From Myxococcales bacterium (GTDB lineage: Bacteria > Myxococcota_A > UBA9160 > SMWR01): a DNA stretch of 64,000 bases. This document shows positions 1 to 7,749 of the stretch, one piece after another; the stretch's first letter is position 1, and each line of letters opens with the position of its first letter. The stretch spans positions 1 through 64,000 of the forward strand of contig JADFQO010000005.1 of NCBI GenBank assembly GCA_022561775.1. Direction: 5' to 3'. The notes below the pieces were generated by a model. That model was given only the letters and a program-made list of their open reading frames with translations. It was not told where the DNA came from and did not search any database. The translations under genes were made by a program, and so were the position numbers.

Positions 1-392
1 AACATCGGCAAACGCTCGAGCCACCCGCGGGGAACCAACTTCCTGCGCAGGACAGGGGAGAGGTAGGCGAAAACCGCAGCGATACCGATAGCGAGCATGA
101 CCAGCGTGTAGATGCGGAACTGTCCCAGGCGACCGTCGGCCGGGCTCATGCTCGCCATCAGCGCCACCACCAGCACCCGAGTCCCCAGCCCGAGAACGCG
201 ATCCAGCACGATAGTGGTCATCGCCTCCGTCTTGCGATCCGTGTGCAGGGAAACGAAATAGGCTTTGAATACATCGCCCGCCGTCGACCCGAGCGGGGCG
301 GCGACATTCAGGAAGTTGCCCGCAAACGAGAGCTTCACACAATCCCAATAGCTAAGATGAATCGCCTGCGCAGCGAGAAGCCATCGAAGCCG
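1..392 (-). CDS. Lysylphosphatidylglycerol synthase-type integral membrane protein (UPF0104), broken N-terminus, runs off left edge
   Basis: Reading the minus strand from about 392 down to 1 gives an uninterrupted frame resembling the flippase/synthase-like transmembrane domain of the LPG synthase (YbhN/AglD) family. The recognisable path is RLRWLLAAQAIHLSYWD, then GNFLNVAAPLGSTAGDVFKA, the conserved 'G-F-N...P...GGD..KA' loop between helices, then hydrophobic helices. The family normally has about 60 more N-terminal residues with a first helix. Upstream of position 392 the frame stays open but turns hydrophilic and matches nothing, so the N-terminus looks replaced. The C-terminus lies beyond the window. 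Family assignment is fairly secure; function (lipid or isoprenoid export) is only inferred. Confidence 0.6.
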
Positions 393-418
393 CCAACACG
401 AATCCCGGAGCCGACGAC

Positions 419-934
419 GTGCCCGTGCCAGCGGGAACCTACCTGCTGACACTGGGGCAGTTGGTTGTTTCAGATGATGTGAGCATCGCAGGCGCGGGGC
501 AGACGAACACAATCATTGATGGCAATGCCACAGATCGTGTGATCCTTCTTGATTCGGTCTCCGGGGTTGTCGAGATCTCGGATGTCACGATTCGTAACGG
601 GAACACCCCTTCTGGAGGCGCGGGAATTTCCAACCAGAGTGAAACGCTCACCGTTACCAACAGCACGATCAGTGGCAATACCGCCGGCTCTGGCGGCGGC
701 ATTAACAGCTCTGGAGGAACGCTCACCGTTACCAACAGCACGATCAGTGGCAATACCGCATGGGGGGGCGGCGGCACGGACAAGATCCGGCGGGCCGACC
801 TCGACGGCTCCAATGTCGAGGACCTCGTCACCACGGGGGTGGACAACCCCACAGGAATCGACCTCGACCTCGCCAGCGGCAAGATGTACTGGACGGATGC
901 CGGCACGGACAAGATCCAGCGGGCCGCCCACTAG
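419..934 (+). CDS. Fragment of a CSLREA/parallel beta-helix surface protein joined to a YWTD repeat
   Basis: The frame is open from about 374 (REAIEAANTNPGADD, the end of a CSLREA-type domain) but the first usable start is GTG 419. It then reads a right-handed beta-helix ladder with a 75-base near-identical repeat (first at 644, second at 719, [12 protein letters not shown]). After a run of seven G near 762-768 it switches abruptly to an LDL-receptor class B type YWTD repeat ([16 protein letters not shown]). The 43-residue YWTD unit begins at 773 and restarts at 902, then stops. No signal peptide remains. Both ends and the middle joint suggest a decayed, recombined or mis-assembled gene rather than an intact one. 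Extracellular carbohydrate or adhesion roles are typical of these folds but unproven here. Confidence 0.5.
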   Translation: MPVPAGTYLLTLGQLVVSDDVSIAGAGQTNTIIDGNATDRVILLDSVSGVVEISDVTIRNGNTPSGGAGISNQSETLTVTNSTISGNTAGSGGGINSSGGTLTVTNSTISGNTAWGGGGTDKIRRADLDGSNVEDLVTTGVDNPTGIDLDLASGKMYWTDAGTDKIQRAAH

Positions 935-944
935 GAGGCTCGTC

Positions 945-3900
945 ATGAATACCTTCATCCGTTCTACCTCCCCCACGACGTCGCCACGCGGGAAGCGCCC
1001 GCTCCGCCTGGGAGCCGTCGTTCTCCTGGCCGGGGTCTTTCTCTCCGTCCTTCCCGCGCGAGCTGAGGTGATCACGTTCACGGGCCTGACATTATTATCC
1101 AACTTGCCCGAACCCTACGTCGAGGACGGCCTGCGCTTGAGCAAGGTGTCCGGCGGAAGCATGGTCGTGAGAACCATGCCCGTAAACTCGCCGGGCGTCG
1201 TTCCCAACTCCAACCCCTATGTCGTGAGGTTCGAGCGAGCCGATGGCGCACCCTTCGGCTTTCGCTCCATCGCGCTCACCAGTGGCGCGGGGTTCACCAA
1301 AACCTTCACGGGATTTAAGCCAGGGGGAGGCACGGTCACTCATATGATCACGGGAGACGCGGACTTCAACACGGTGGAGGTCTTCACGTTTCCGGCCACG
1401 TTCCAGAACCTCGCGAAGGTGGAATTCGATTCCAGCAACGTCTTCTCGGACGACTACACGGCGGTCGACCCGTCTCCGATCACGGTCCCAACAGGGCTAA
1501 ACCCGGGCGACAAGTATAGGTTGGCCTTGGTGACCTCGACCACCCGCAATGCGACCTCGACGAATATTGCTAATTACGACACGCACGTGCAGAACGCGGC
1601 CGCCGCAGTTGCAGGGTTGGCGGCCCTGGGCACGACATGGCGAGCCATTGGTTCAACCGCTGCGGTCGACGCAGACGTCCATACGCAGACCACCGGCGGG
1701 GACACCAGCGTACCGATCTATCTTCTCAATAATACGAAGCTCGTGGATGGTTATGCGGATCTGTGGGATAACTCTATCGATACGGCTTTGGAGATCGACG
1801 AGACCGGTGGGGTGCTGGTGTCAGTCAATGCGAATTTCGTGTGGACGGGTACGTTCGCCTCTGGAAGTGGCGACACGGGAAATGAGCTAGGCAACGCTAC
1901 AGTTACGCAGGGTCTGGCGACATTCACTAGCCCGGCTTGGATCGATAACGGCGACGCTACCAACTCCATTCAACGTCATTTGTATGGCATCTCCAACACA
2001 CTCACAGTTGCAGGCGCGCCGACAGCGACACCCACGGCCACGTCCACTGCGACGCCGACAGCGACACCCACGGCCGCGCCCACTGCTGCACCGACTGCGT
2101 CGCCGACTGCAGCTCCTACGGCCTCCCCCACTGCGGCACCGACAGCGACACCCACAGCCACGCCGGCTGCAACGCCGACCGCGACTGCGACACCCACGGC
2201 GACGCCGACCGCAACGCCGACTGCGACCCCAACCGCAACGCCGACGGCCACGCCGACCGCCACACCAACGGCCACACCGACCGCGACGCCGACCGCCACA
2301 CCCACGGCGACGCCGACTGCAACGCCGACCGCCACACCAACGGCGACGCCCACCGCGACGCCGACCGCCACACCGACGGCCACGCCTACTGCGACACCCA
2401 CGGCGACGCCGACCGCTACGCCGACTGCAACGCCAACCGCCACTCCGACCGCGACACCGACGGCCACACCAACGGCGACGCCAACCGCCACACCGACGGC
2501 GACGCCAACCGCCACACCAACGGCCACGCCGACTGCAACACCGACCGCGACGCCGACGGCCACGCCGACCGCTACGCCGACGGCACCGCCGGCCGGGGCG
2601 TTGTTGATCGTGGACGACGAGAGCGCCAATGACGAGATCGGAACCGCCGGAGTCCAGATCTCCCGCGGGGGGGCCGACCCTGGCGTCTACGTGGGCACTT
2701 TCAGCCTCACCCAAAGCGATGTCGACTTCATTGGACTCGGCCCGCTCGTCGCGGGTGAGGTGATTACGGCGGTGACGACTCCGTTAGAAGATGGCTTCTT
2801 CGCGGTCCCTGACACGATTCTCGGCGTCTTCAACGCCGCGGGCGTCCTCCTTGACTTCAACGACGACGACGAAGCAGGCGGTGCCAGCCTCGGCTCCGCG
2901 ATCCGCTTCCGGGTGCCATCGGACGGGGATTACTTCCTCGCGGTCAGCGGCTTCGGAGACGACCTTTTCCAGGGGCTTCACGGCGAGGAAGGGAGTTACG
3001 TCTTCACGATCAGTGTGCCGGCCGGGGTGATGTCGATCGTGGATGACGAGGATGCCAATGACGCGATCGGAACCGCCGGAGCCCAGATCTCCCGCGGGGC
3101 CGACCCAAGCGCCTACGTGGGTCTCTTCAGTCTCACCCCCAACGACGCCGACTTCGTTGGACTCGGCCCGCTCGTCGCGGGTGACGTGATCACGCTGGTG
3201 ACGACTCCGCTAGAGGACGCCTTCTTCGAGACTCCCGACACGATTCTCGGCGTCTTCAACGCCGCGGGCATCCGCCTCGCCTTCAACGACGACGCAGGCG
3301 CCGGCTTCGGCTCAGCAATCCGCTTCCGGGTGCCATCGGCCGGGGATTACTTCCTCGCGGTCAGCGGCTTGGGAGACGCCCTCTTCCAGGGGCTTCACAA
3401 TGAGGACGGGCGTTACATCTTCACGGTCAGCCTCATCCCCTCGACGTTCACACCGACCGCGACGCCGACCGCTACACCGACTGCGACCCCGACCGCGACT
3501 CCGACCGCTACACCGACTGCAACGCCGACCGCCACGCCGACGTCGACACCAGGTAGCTGTCTGGAGCCGCCCGCTGCTTGCCAGAAGAACAACGACTGTT
3601 GTTCGAACACCTGCTCGGGGCAGGGGTCGAATAAGACCTGCCAGCCAGAGCCAACGCCTACGCCAACCGCGACACCAATGGCCACGCCAACGGCCACGCC
3701 GACGGCCACGCCAACCGCGACACCGACGGCCACGCCTACCGCGTACATCCTCGGCGGGCCCGATGCGAGCCACACTCCCCAAAGTACCAGCCGGTCTTGG
3801 GATGGAGGCGTGCTCATCGCCGGCTACCGCGCGGCGGCCGAAGACCCGTCGAACTTCGGACCGGCCGGCGTCGTCATGGCCCGGTCCATCACCACGACGA

Positions 3901-4568
3901 ACCTGAGCAGTGTCACGGCCGCGACGCTCGCGCAGCTCGACGGGTTCGTTGCTTCGTTTTGGGCCGATTCCGACACGACCGCTGCAGAAGCCACCGCGGT
4001 GATCGACTTCTTCCTCGCGGGAGGCGATCTCATTTTGCTGCAGGACGATTCGGCCCACGACGCCATCGGCGAACAGCTGGGGATTCCCACCTCGCCGAGC
4101 AACGGGTCGGCTTCGAACGGAGGTACGCCGCTCTTCGAGGGTCCGTTCGGAAGCGCCAGTAACGTGGCGCAGTCGGACACCACCGGCCAGCTCAGCGTAA
4201 CGGACGTGTTCAGCCACGGCGGCGGCGCGGGCGCCACCAATGGCAGCGGGCAGATCACGGCGGCCTACTGGAACCGGGGAGACTACGCGCCCGGGGCGGG
4301 CAGGCTCCTAATCATTGCCGACGTGGACATGTGGGCGACCACCAACGCGACCTACGCTCCACTCAACGACAACGGCACCTTCGCACTCAATGGTACGCAT
4401 TTTACCCTCCTTCCCGAGCCCGGCGCTCTCTGGCAGCTGGGCCCGGGAATCGGACTCCTGGCGCTCCTCTCTGGGCGCCGCCGACGGCGCACTGCCTCCC
4501 ACACGGACACCGGGGCACCCGGTCCCACCCGAAAGGGATCGGGGGTCTTCAGTGCGATACGCCATTGA
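945..4568 (+). CDS. Large PEP-CTERM surface protein with TPTA repeats, paired beta domains and a knottin-like Cys cluster
   Basis: ATG 945 follows AGGAGG (933-938) and opens a 1207-residue exported protein with an N-terminal hydrophobic signal (residues about 23-43, ending PARA). Order: an N-terminal beta-rich region (to about residue 355); a long (TPTA)n stalk; two homologous about 135-residue modules starting IVDDE.AND.IGTAG, resembling bacterial pre-peptidase C-terminal-like beta sandwiches; a second TPTA stretch; a Cys-rich knot with spacing C-x6-C-x5-CC-x3-C-x8-C; a third TPTA stretch; a globular C-terminal domain; and a PEP-CTERM signal ([10 protein letters not shown], helix, RRRRR). 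The PEP-CTERM tail predicts exosortase cleavage and surface or extracellular matrix display. Function is unknown; the architecture suggests a stalked adhesin or envelope protein. Confidence 0.85.
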   Translation: MNTFIRSTSPTTSPRGKRPLRLGAVVLLAGVFLSVLPARAEVITFTGLTLLSNLPEPYVEDGLRLSKVSGGSMVVRTMPVNSPGVVPNSNPYVVRFERADGAPFGFRSIALTSGAGFTKTFTGFKPGGGTVTHMITGDADFNTVEVFTFPATFQNLAKVEFDSSNVFSDDYTAVDPSPITVPTGLNPGDKYRLALVTSTTRNATSTNIANYDTHVQNAAAAVAGLAALGTTWRAIGSTAAVDADVHTQTTGGDTSVPIYLLNNTKLVDGYADLWDNSIDTALEIDETGGVLVSVNANFVWTGTFASGSGDTGNELGNATVTQGLATFTSPAWIDNGDATNSIQRHLYGISNTLTVAGAPTATPTATSTATPTATPTAAPTAAPTASPTAAPTASPTAAPTATPTATPAATPTATATPTATPTATPTATPTATPTATPTATPTATPTATPTATPTATPTATPTATPTATPTATPTATPTATPTATPTATPTATPTATPTATPTATPTATPTATPTATPTATPTATPTATPTATPTATPTATPTATPTAPPAGALLIVDDESANDEIGTAGVQISRGGADPGVYVGTFSLTQSDVDFIGLGPLVAGEVITAVTTPLEDGFFAVPDTILGVFNAAGVLLDFNDDDEAGGASLGSAIRFRVPSDGDYFLAVSGFGDDLFQGLHGEEGSYVFTISVPAGVMSIVDDEDANDAIGTAGAQISRGADPSAYVGLFSLTPNDADFVGLGPLVAGDVITLVTTPLEDAFFETPDTILGVFNAAGIRLAFNDDAGAGFGSAIRFRVPSAGDYFLAVSGLGDALFQGLHNEDGRYIFTVSLIPSTFTPTATPTATPTATPTATPTATPTATPTATPTSTPGSCLEPPAACQKNNDCCSNTCSGQGSNKTCQPEPTPTPTATPMATPTATPTATPTATPTATPTAYILGGPDASHTPQSTSRSWDGGVLIAGYRAAAEDPSNFGPAGVVMARSITTTNLSSVTAATLAQLDGFVASFWADSDTTAAEATAVIDFFLAGGDLILLQDDSAHDAIGEQLGIPTSPSNGSASNGGTPLFEGPFGSASNVAQSDTTGQLSVTDVFSHGGGAGATNGSGQITAAYWNRGDYAPGAGRLLIIADVDMWATTNATYAPLNDNGTFALNGTHFTLLPEPGALWQLGPGIGLLALLSGRRRRRTASHTDTGAPGPTRKGSGVFSAIRH
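2017..2594 (+). repeat. (TPTA)n coding tandem repeat, 12-base period
   Basis: Nearly 580 bases of imperfect 12-base units (acn-cc-gcn pattern) encode Thr-Pro-Thr-Ala repeats inside the surface protein. The first 150 bases carry variants ([16 protein letters not shown]); the later part is more homogeneous. The codons vary (gcg, gca, gcc, acc, acg, aca), so selection on the peptide rather than simple recent slippage maintains it. Such stalks are expected to be extended and O-glycosylatable. Confidence 0.95.
3450..3552 (+). repeat. Second TPTA coding repeat block
   Basis: About eight TPTA units follow the second IVDDE-type module and lead directly into the Cys-rich knot, acting as a hinge or stalk. 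Confidence 0.9.
3650..3742 (+). repeat. Third TPTA coding repeat block
   Basis: Seven or so TPTA/TPMA units separate the Cys-rich knot from the C-terminal globular domain. Confidence 0.9.
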
Positions 4569-4784
4569 GTGTTGTAGCTTGGCGGTAGCTACTGAGCTGT
4601 TCAAGCGTGGTCTGGACTGAACAGCCCGATTCACCCGCGGCGACGTGACGGGACCCCGCGCGAGGATCGCGGAGCCCTACCGCTGCAAGAGAATCGCGCG
4701 GGTCCTGGCGGAGTTTTCCGATCTCGAAACACCGGTCCAGGGCGGCGGAGCAGGCGAGGACGTCGGTCCGATTCTCGTGCCGTC

Positions 4785-6500
4785 CTAGTCGAGCATGATC
4801 TCCCGCGCCGCGCGCTCACCGGTCTCGACCGCTCCATTCATGTAACCCCGCTGCGTGTAACGAGCCGTGTGCTCGCCAGCGAAATGAACATTGCCCTCTC
4901 GGACGTGCTCGGCGCCGGCGAACCAGGTGAACCCTCCCGGCGGGTAGTAGGAGTACGAGCCCTTGACCCACGGATCGTTGTGCCAGTAGTCGAGATAGGC
5001 CTGCCCGGGAATGGCGCTCGTGCTGACGCCGGTCGGTCCCCAAGCAAAGTCCAACTCGGCGAGCGTCTCGCTCACGACGTCGCTGGGGGCAAGCCCATGC
5101 GGCGGGGCATCGCCGTAGTCGTTGTTGTTCATCATGATGAGCGTTGTGGCAATCGTTCCCAGATGGCTGTCCTGCCACGTCCATCCCACGTTCGAGGGAT
5201 CTCCGTTGATGATGCCTCCCGAATACCCCAGATCTGCCCAGGGCTGGCCTTCGAACTGGATGTTGAGCTTGGAGTTCGGCCCAAGATCCTGATTCTGAAT
5301 CGCCACGTCTTTGATCGCGCTGAAGCCCGCCTGCGAGTAGTCGACGTCGCGCAACGTGCTCGGGGGGATGGCGAGCACCACTTGGTCGGCGACGACATCC
5401 GTCGGGCTTCCCCCGGATTCGCTAAAAGTCAGCGTGTAGCTGAGGTCAGCATTCCTCTTGATGGCCAGCAGCTCGTGGTCCAACTGCAGGGATCCGTCGG
5501 GCAGCGCGTCGGCCACCGCTTGGGCCAATGTATGATTGCCACCGGGAACACCCAGGCGCTCGTCGTAGATATTCTCGCTCCGCCAGAAGGTGCCCTCGTT
5601 GGCGATCTGCATGAGGGCGCTCGTGGCACCCGCGCGTCCGGCGTACTCCACTTCGAAGATCCGAAGCATCACCGCGCCCGCGGGCGTATCCGATCCGAAA
5701 GGTAGGTGCTCGTCGTAGAGTTCTGCGATCGTCACGCTGTCCCAATGGGCGGCCGCTTCGTTGTAATCGAGATAGGTGGGCAGCTTCCTGATCTGCAGCC
5801 ACTGCTTCCAGAGGAACTCCTGGTTCGCCCCAAAGCCCTCGGCGAGTTCCCCGAATCGGTAGCGCTGACCGCCAGCGACGAGAACGCTCCCGCCCGGCGG
5901 GTAGTCGAGCCACAGATCGTCCAGCGGTGTGAGACCGACGTCGTCGGCCAGGCGCTTGATGGCGTGCATCTGGCTCGATCCGATGCCCGATGGGCCGGCT
6001 TCGGTGTATTGCCCGTGATCGAGGGATCGGATCGTGCGTACGCGGCCGCCAACCCGGTCCTGTCCTTCGTAGAGCGTGGCGGACAACCCCATCGCTTCGT
6101 GGATCCGATACGCGGCGGCCAGCCCAGCGAGGCCGGCGCCCACCACGACGATCCGTGGGGCACTGGCGGGTGGCTTGCCCGGGACGCCGCCCGGGGCAGC
6201 GAAGGCCCGACGCCCGAACCCGAACAGTGTCAACCCTGCGAGTCCCGCGCTCACCAGGGCGCCCTGCTGCAGGAGCTCGCGACGCGTCACGTAGGGATTC
6301 GCACCATCGGCGCGCAGCTCGGCAGCGCGCTCGCGCAGCGGCTGCAGCTCTGCCGAACGCTGGAGCGAATCCGCGAGCTCGCGCGCTCGCGCTTCCTCGC
6401 TTCGCCCAAATACTTCGTCCAGCGGCTGCCCGCTGCCCCGCGCTTTTCGGTTCGCTGCGCGATAACGTCTCAGTAAGCGCCCCGTGTCGGTGATCCGCAT
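4785..6500 (-). CDS. Tat-exported FAD-dependent amine oxidase
   Basis: A 571-residue flavin monoamine oxidase family protein. ATG 6500 is preceded by AGAAGGAG six bases upstream; a longer upstream reading lacks a site. The N-terminal region contains a twin-arginine motif (TRRELLQ) and a hydrophobic stretch ending RRAFA, predicting Tat export of the folded flavoprotein. The dinucleotide-binding motif VVVGAGLAGLAAAY and the following YEGQDRVGGRVRT define the FAD domain. The C-terminal WFAGAEHVREGNVHFAGEH is the second conserved FAD-binding segment. It likely oxidises a primary amine or L-amino acid in the periplasm to aldehyde, ammonia and peroxide; the substrate is unknown. It is divergent from bactofilin, with a dispersed repeat element upstream. 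Confidence 0.88.
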   Translation of the reverse strand: MRITDTGRLLRRYRAANRKARGSGQPLDEVFGRSEEARARELADSLQRSAELQPLRERAAELRADGANPYVTRRELLQQGALVSAGLAGLTLFGFGRRAFAAPGGVPGKPPASAPRIVVVGAGLAGLAAAYRIHEAMGLSATLYEGQDRVGGRVRTIRSLDHGQYTEAGPSGIGSSQMHAIKRLADDVGLTPLDDLWLDYPPGGSVLVAGGQRYRFGELAEGFGANQEFLWKQWLQIRKLPTYLDYNEAAAHWDSVTIAELYDEHLPFGSDTPAGAVMLRIFEVEYAGRAGATSALMQIANEGTFWRSENIYDERLGVPGGNHTLAQAVADALPDGSLQLDHELLAIKRNADLSYTLTFSESGGSPTDVVADQVVLAIPPSTLRDVDYSQAGFSAIKDVAIQNQDLGPNSKLNIQFEGQPWADLGYSGGIINGDPSNVGWTWQDSHLGTIATTLIMMNNNDYGDAPPHGLAPSDVVSETLAELDFAWGPTGVSTSAIPGQAYLDYWHNDPWVKGSYSYYPPGGFTWFAGAEHVREGNVHFAGEHTARYTQRGYMNGAVETGERAAREIMLD

Positions 6501-6802
6501 CGCTGCTCCTTCTGCGCTCGCCGCGCAGGTGCGGCTACGCGTTGCGCGCCATTCGACCACGTTTCTGGGGGCGATGTAAAGCGGCGAGAGATGGGTTCAG
6601 CTTGACGGAATGCGATTTATCGGCCATTGCCAAACCCAACTTGTCTTATTATCAACCCGCAGCGTGAAGTTGTGAGGAAGATCACCGAGTAGAGCGTGCG
6701 GGCAGCGATATCATAGGTGGTTACGCCGCGCGCAATCGGGCCCTGCGGCGGAGCCGAACTGTTTCGCGAAGCGCGAACGCAATTGAATGGGAGGGGAGAG
6801 GG
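6501..6802. other. Divergent intergenic region between amine oxidase and bactofilin
   Basis: About 300 bases hold the ribosome site of the amine oxidase, a 58-base element (6598-6655) also found near 25263, and the G-rich ribosome site of bactofilin (GGGAGGGGAGAGGG). No convincing sigma70 pair could be assigned. Confidence 0.5.
6598..6655. repeat. Dispersed intergenic element, copy 1
   Basis: The block CAGCTTGACGGAATGCGA followed by TTATCGG, CATT and CCAA recurs with roughly four bases in five conserved at 25263-25320. Each copy lies about 90-98 bases upstream of a minus-strand gene for an exported redox protein (amine oxidase here, TlpA-like there) and upstream of a plus-strand gene. A shared regulatory site or a decayed mobile-element end are both possible. 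Confidence 0.5.
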
Positions 6803-7327
6803 ATGGCGCTCAAGGATTTCATGGGAAGGGTAGAAAAATCGGAGACGGATCGGGTCGAAACCACCCCGAGAACTGCATCCCCCGCGATCCGGACCGTGGC
6901 CCTGTCCACGTCGATCGACGCCACGACGGTTTTTTCGGGCAAGCTGCGCTGCGGCGAGACCATCCGCATCGACGGGCGCATGAAGGGCGAGATTCGCTGC
7001 GACAAGACCGTCATCATCGGGCAAGGGGCAATCGTCGAGGCGTCGATTCGGGCGGACGCGGTCGTGATCGCCGGCGACGTGAAGGGAGACATCGTGGCGA
7101 AGCGCAAGGTCACGCTCGAGAGCAGCGGGCAGGTGACCGGCGATCTCTCCACCCCCGGCATCGTGATCGAAGAGGGCGCGAAGCTCGAGGGGCGCATCGT
7201 GATTGGCGCCGAGCAAGGGGCGGCCGCGCAGAAGCAGCCGGCCGCACGCACGTCGGCAACCGCGCGCGACGCCGCGCCGAGTTCGGACAAGACGCCGGCC
7301 TCGACCGTCACGACGCCTCCGCGCTAA
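6803..7327 (+). CDS. Bactofilin (polymer-forming cytoskeletal protein)
   Basis: 174 residues; ATG 6803 follows a strong purine-rich site. The central region (about residues 35-135) is a right-handed beta-helix typical of bactofilins, with repeated V/I-x-G patterns such as GKLRCGETIRIDGRMKGEI and GDVKGDIVAKRKVTLESSGQ. Flexible termini flank it, the C-terminus being Ala/Thr/Pro-rich. Bactofilins self-assemble into nucleotide-independent filaments and scaffold cell-shape, stalk or polar functions in proteobacteria. The gene stands alone, without an adjacent M23 peptidase, so its cellular role cannot be inferred from neighbours. Confidence 0.92.
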   Translation: MALKDFMGRVEKSETDRVETTPRTASPAIRTVALSTSIDATTVFSGKLRCGETIRIDGRMKGEIRCDKTVIIGQGAIVEASIRADAVVIAGDVKGDIVAKRKVTLESSGQVTGDLSTPGIVIEEGAKLEGRIVIGAEQGAAAQKQPAARTSATARDAAPSSDKTPASTVTTPPR

Positions 7328-7749
7328 TCCCGACTCGACGGCGCGCGCCACCTCGGAAGCCAGCGCGAAATGCCTCGCAGCTAGCCGGCGCGTGAGGCGC
7401 GGTCCACGCGCAAGGCGTCCGGCGAGAAATAGCGCTGCCAGGCCCGCAGACGCGAGGCCACCCAGCAATTGTGCCGCCGCGCCCGCGCACCAACACAACA
7501 GCAGCCACCAGGCCACGACTGCGTGGCTGCTCGGGATCACGCGGGGCCTAAACCCGGTCCGGTGATCGTCTCGGGCCTGGGGAGTGCCGGCACCGGCCCG
7601 GAAGCGAGCCGCCCCGAGACGCGGCTGCGGCCCGCTGAAGAACCGGCGGCTGGGGTCGCACGCGGTGCCGCCGCCGCCACCTTCCGAGCCGTACGGCACC
7701 GGATTCAAAGTGGAGGGACGCTGGACGATAAGTGGTGTCGGAATCTCAG
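7328..7749. other. Long GC-rich intergenic region
   Basis: About 420 bases without a supported gene. On the minus strand a frame passes through a hydrophobic stretch beginning PSSHAVVAWW, faintly like a PAP2 phosphatase active-site segment, but it lacks a plausible start and runs into the antisense of both neighbours. GGAGGG at 7711-7716 lies upstream of the next gene. Confidence 0.4.

Noticed and set aside
2017-2594. Regular short repeats that could be read as a CRISPR array
   Set aside because: There are no unique spacers; the 12-base units are continuous coding sequence for TPTA.
7330-7600. Hydrophobic minus-strand stretch with a PSSHAV segment resembling a PAP2 phosphatase motif
   Set aside because: It lacks a start and the other PAP2 motifs, and continues into the antisense of both bactofilin and the signalling protein. 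Composition can explain it.
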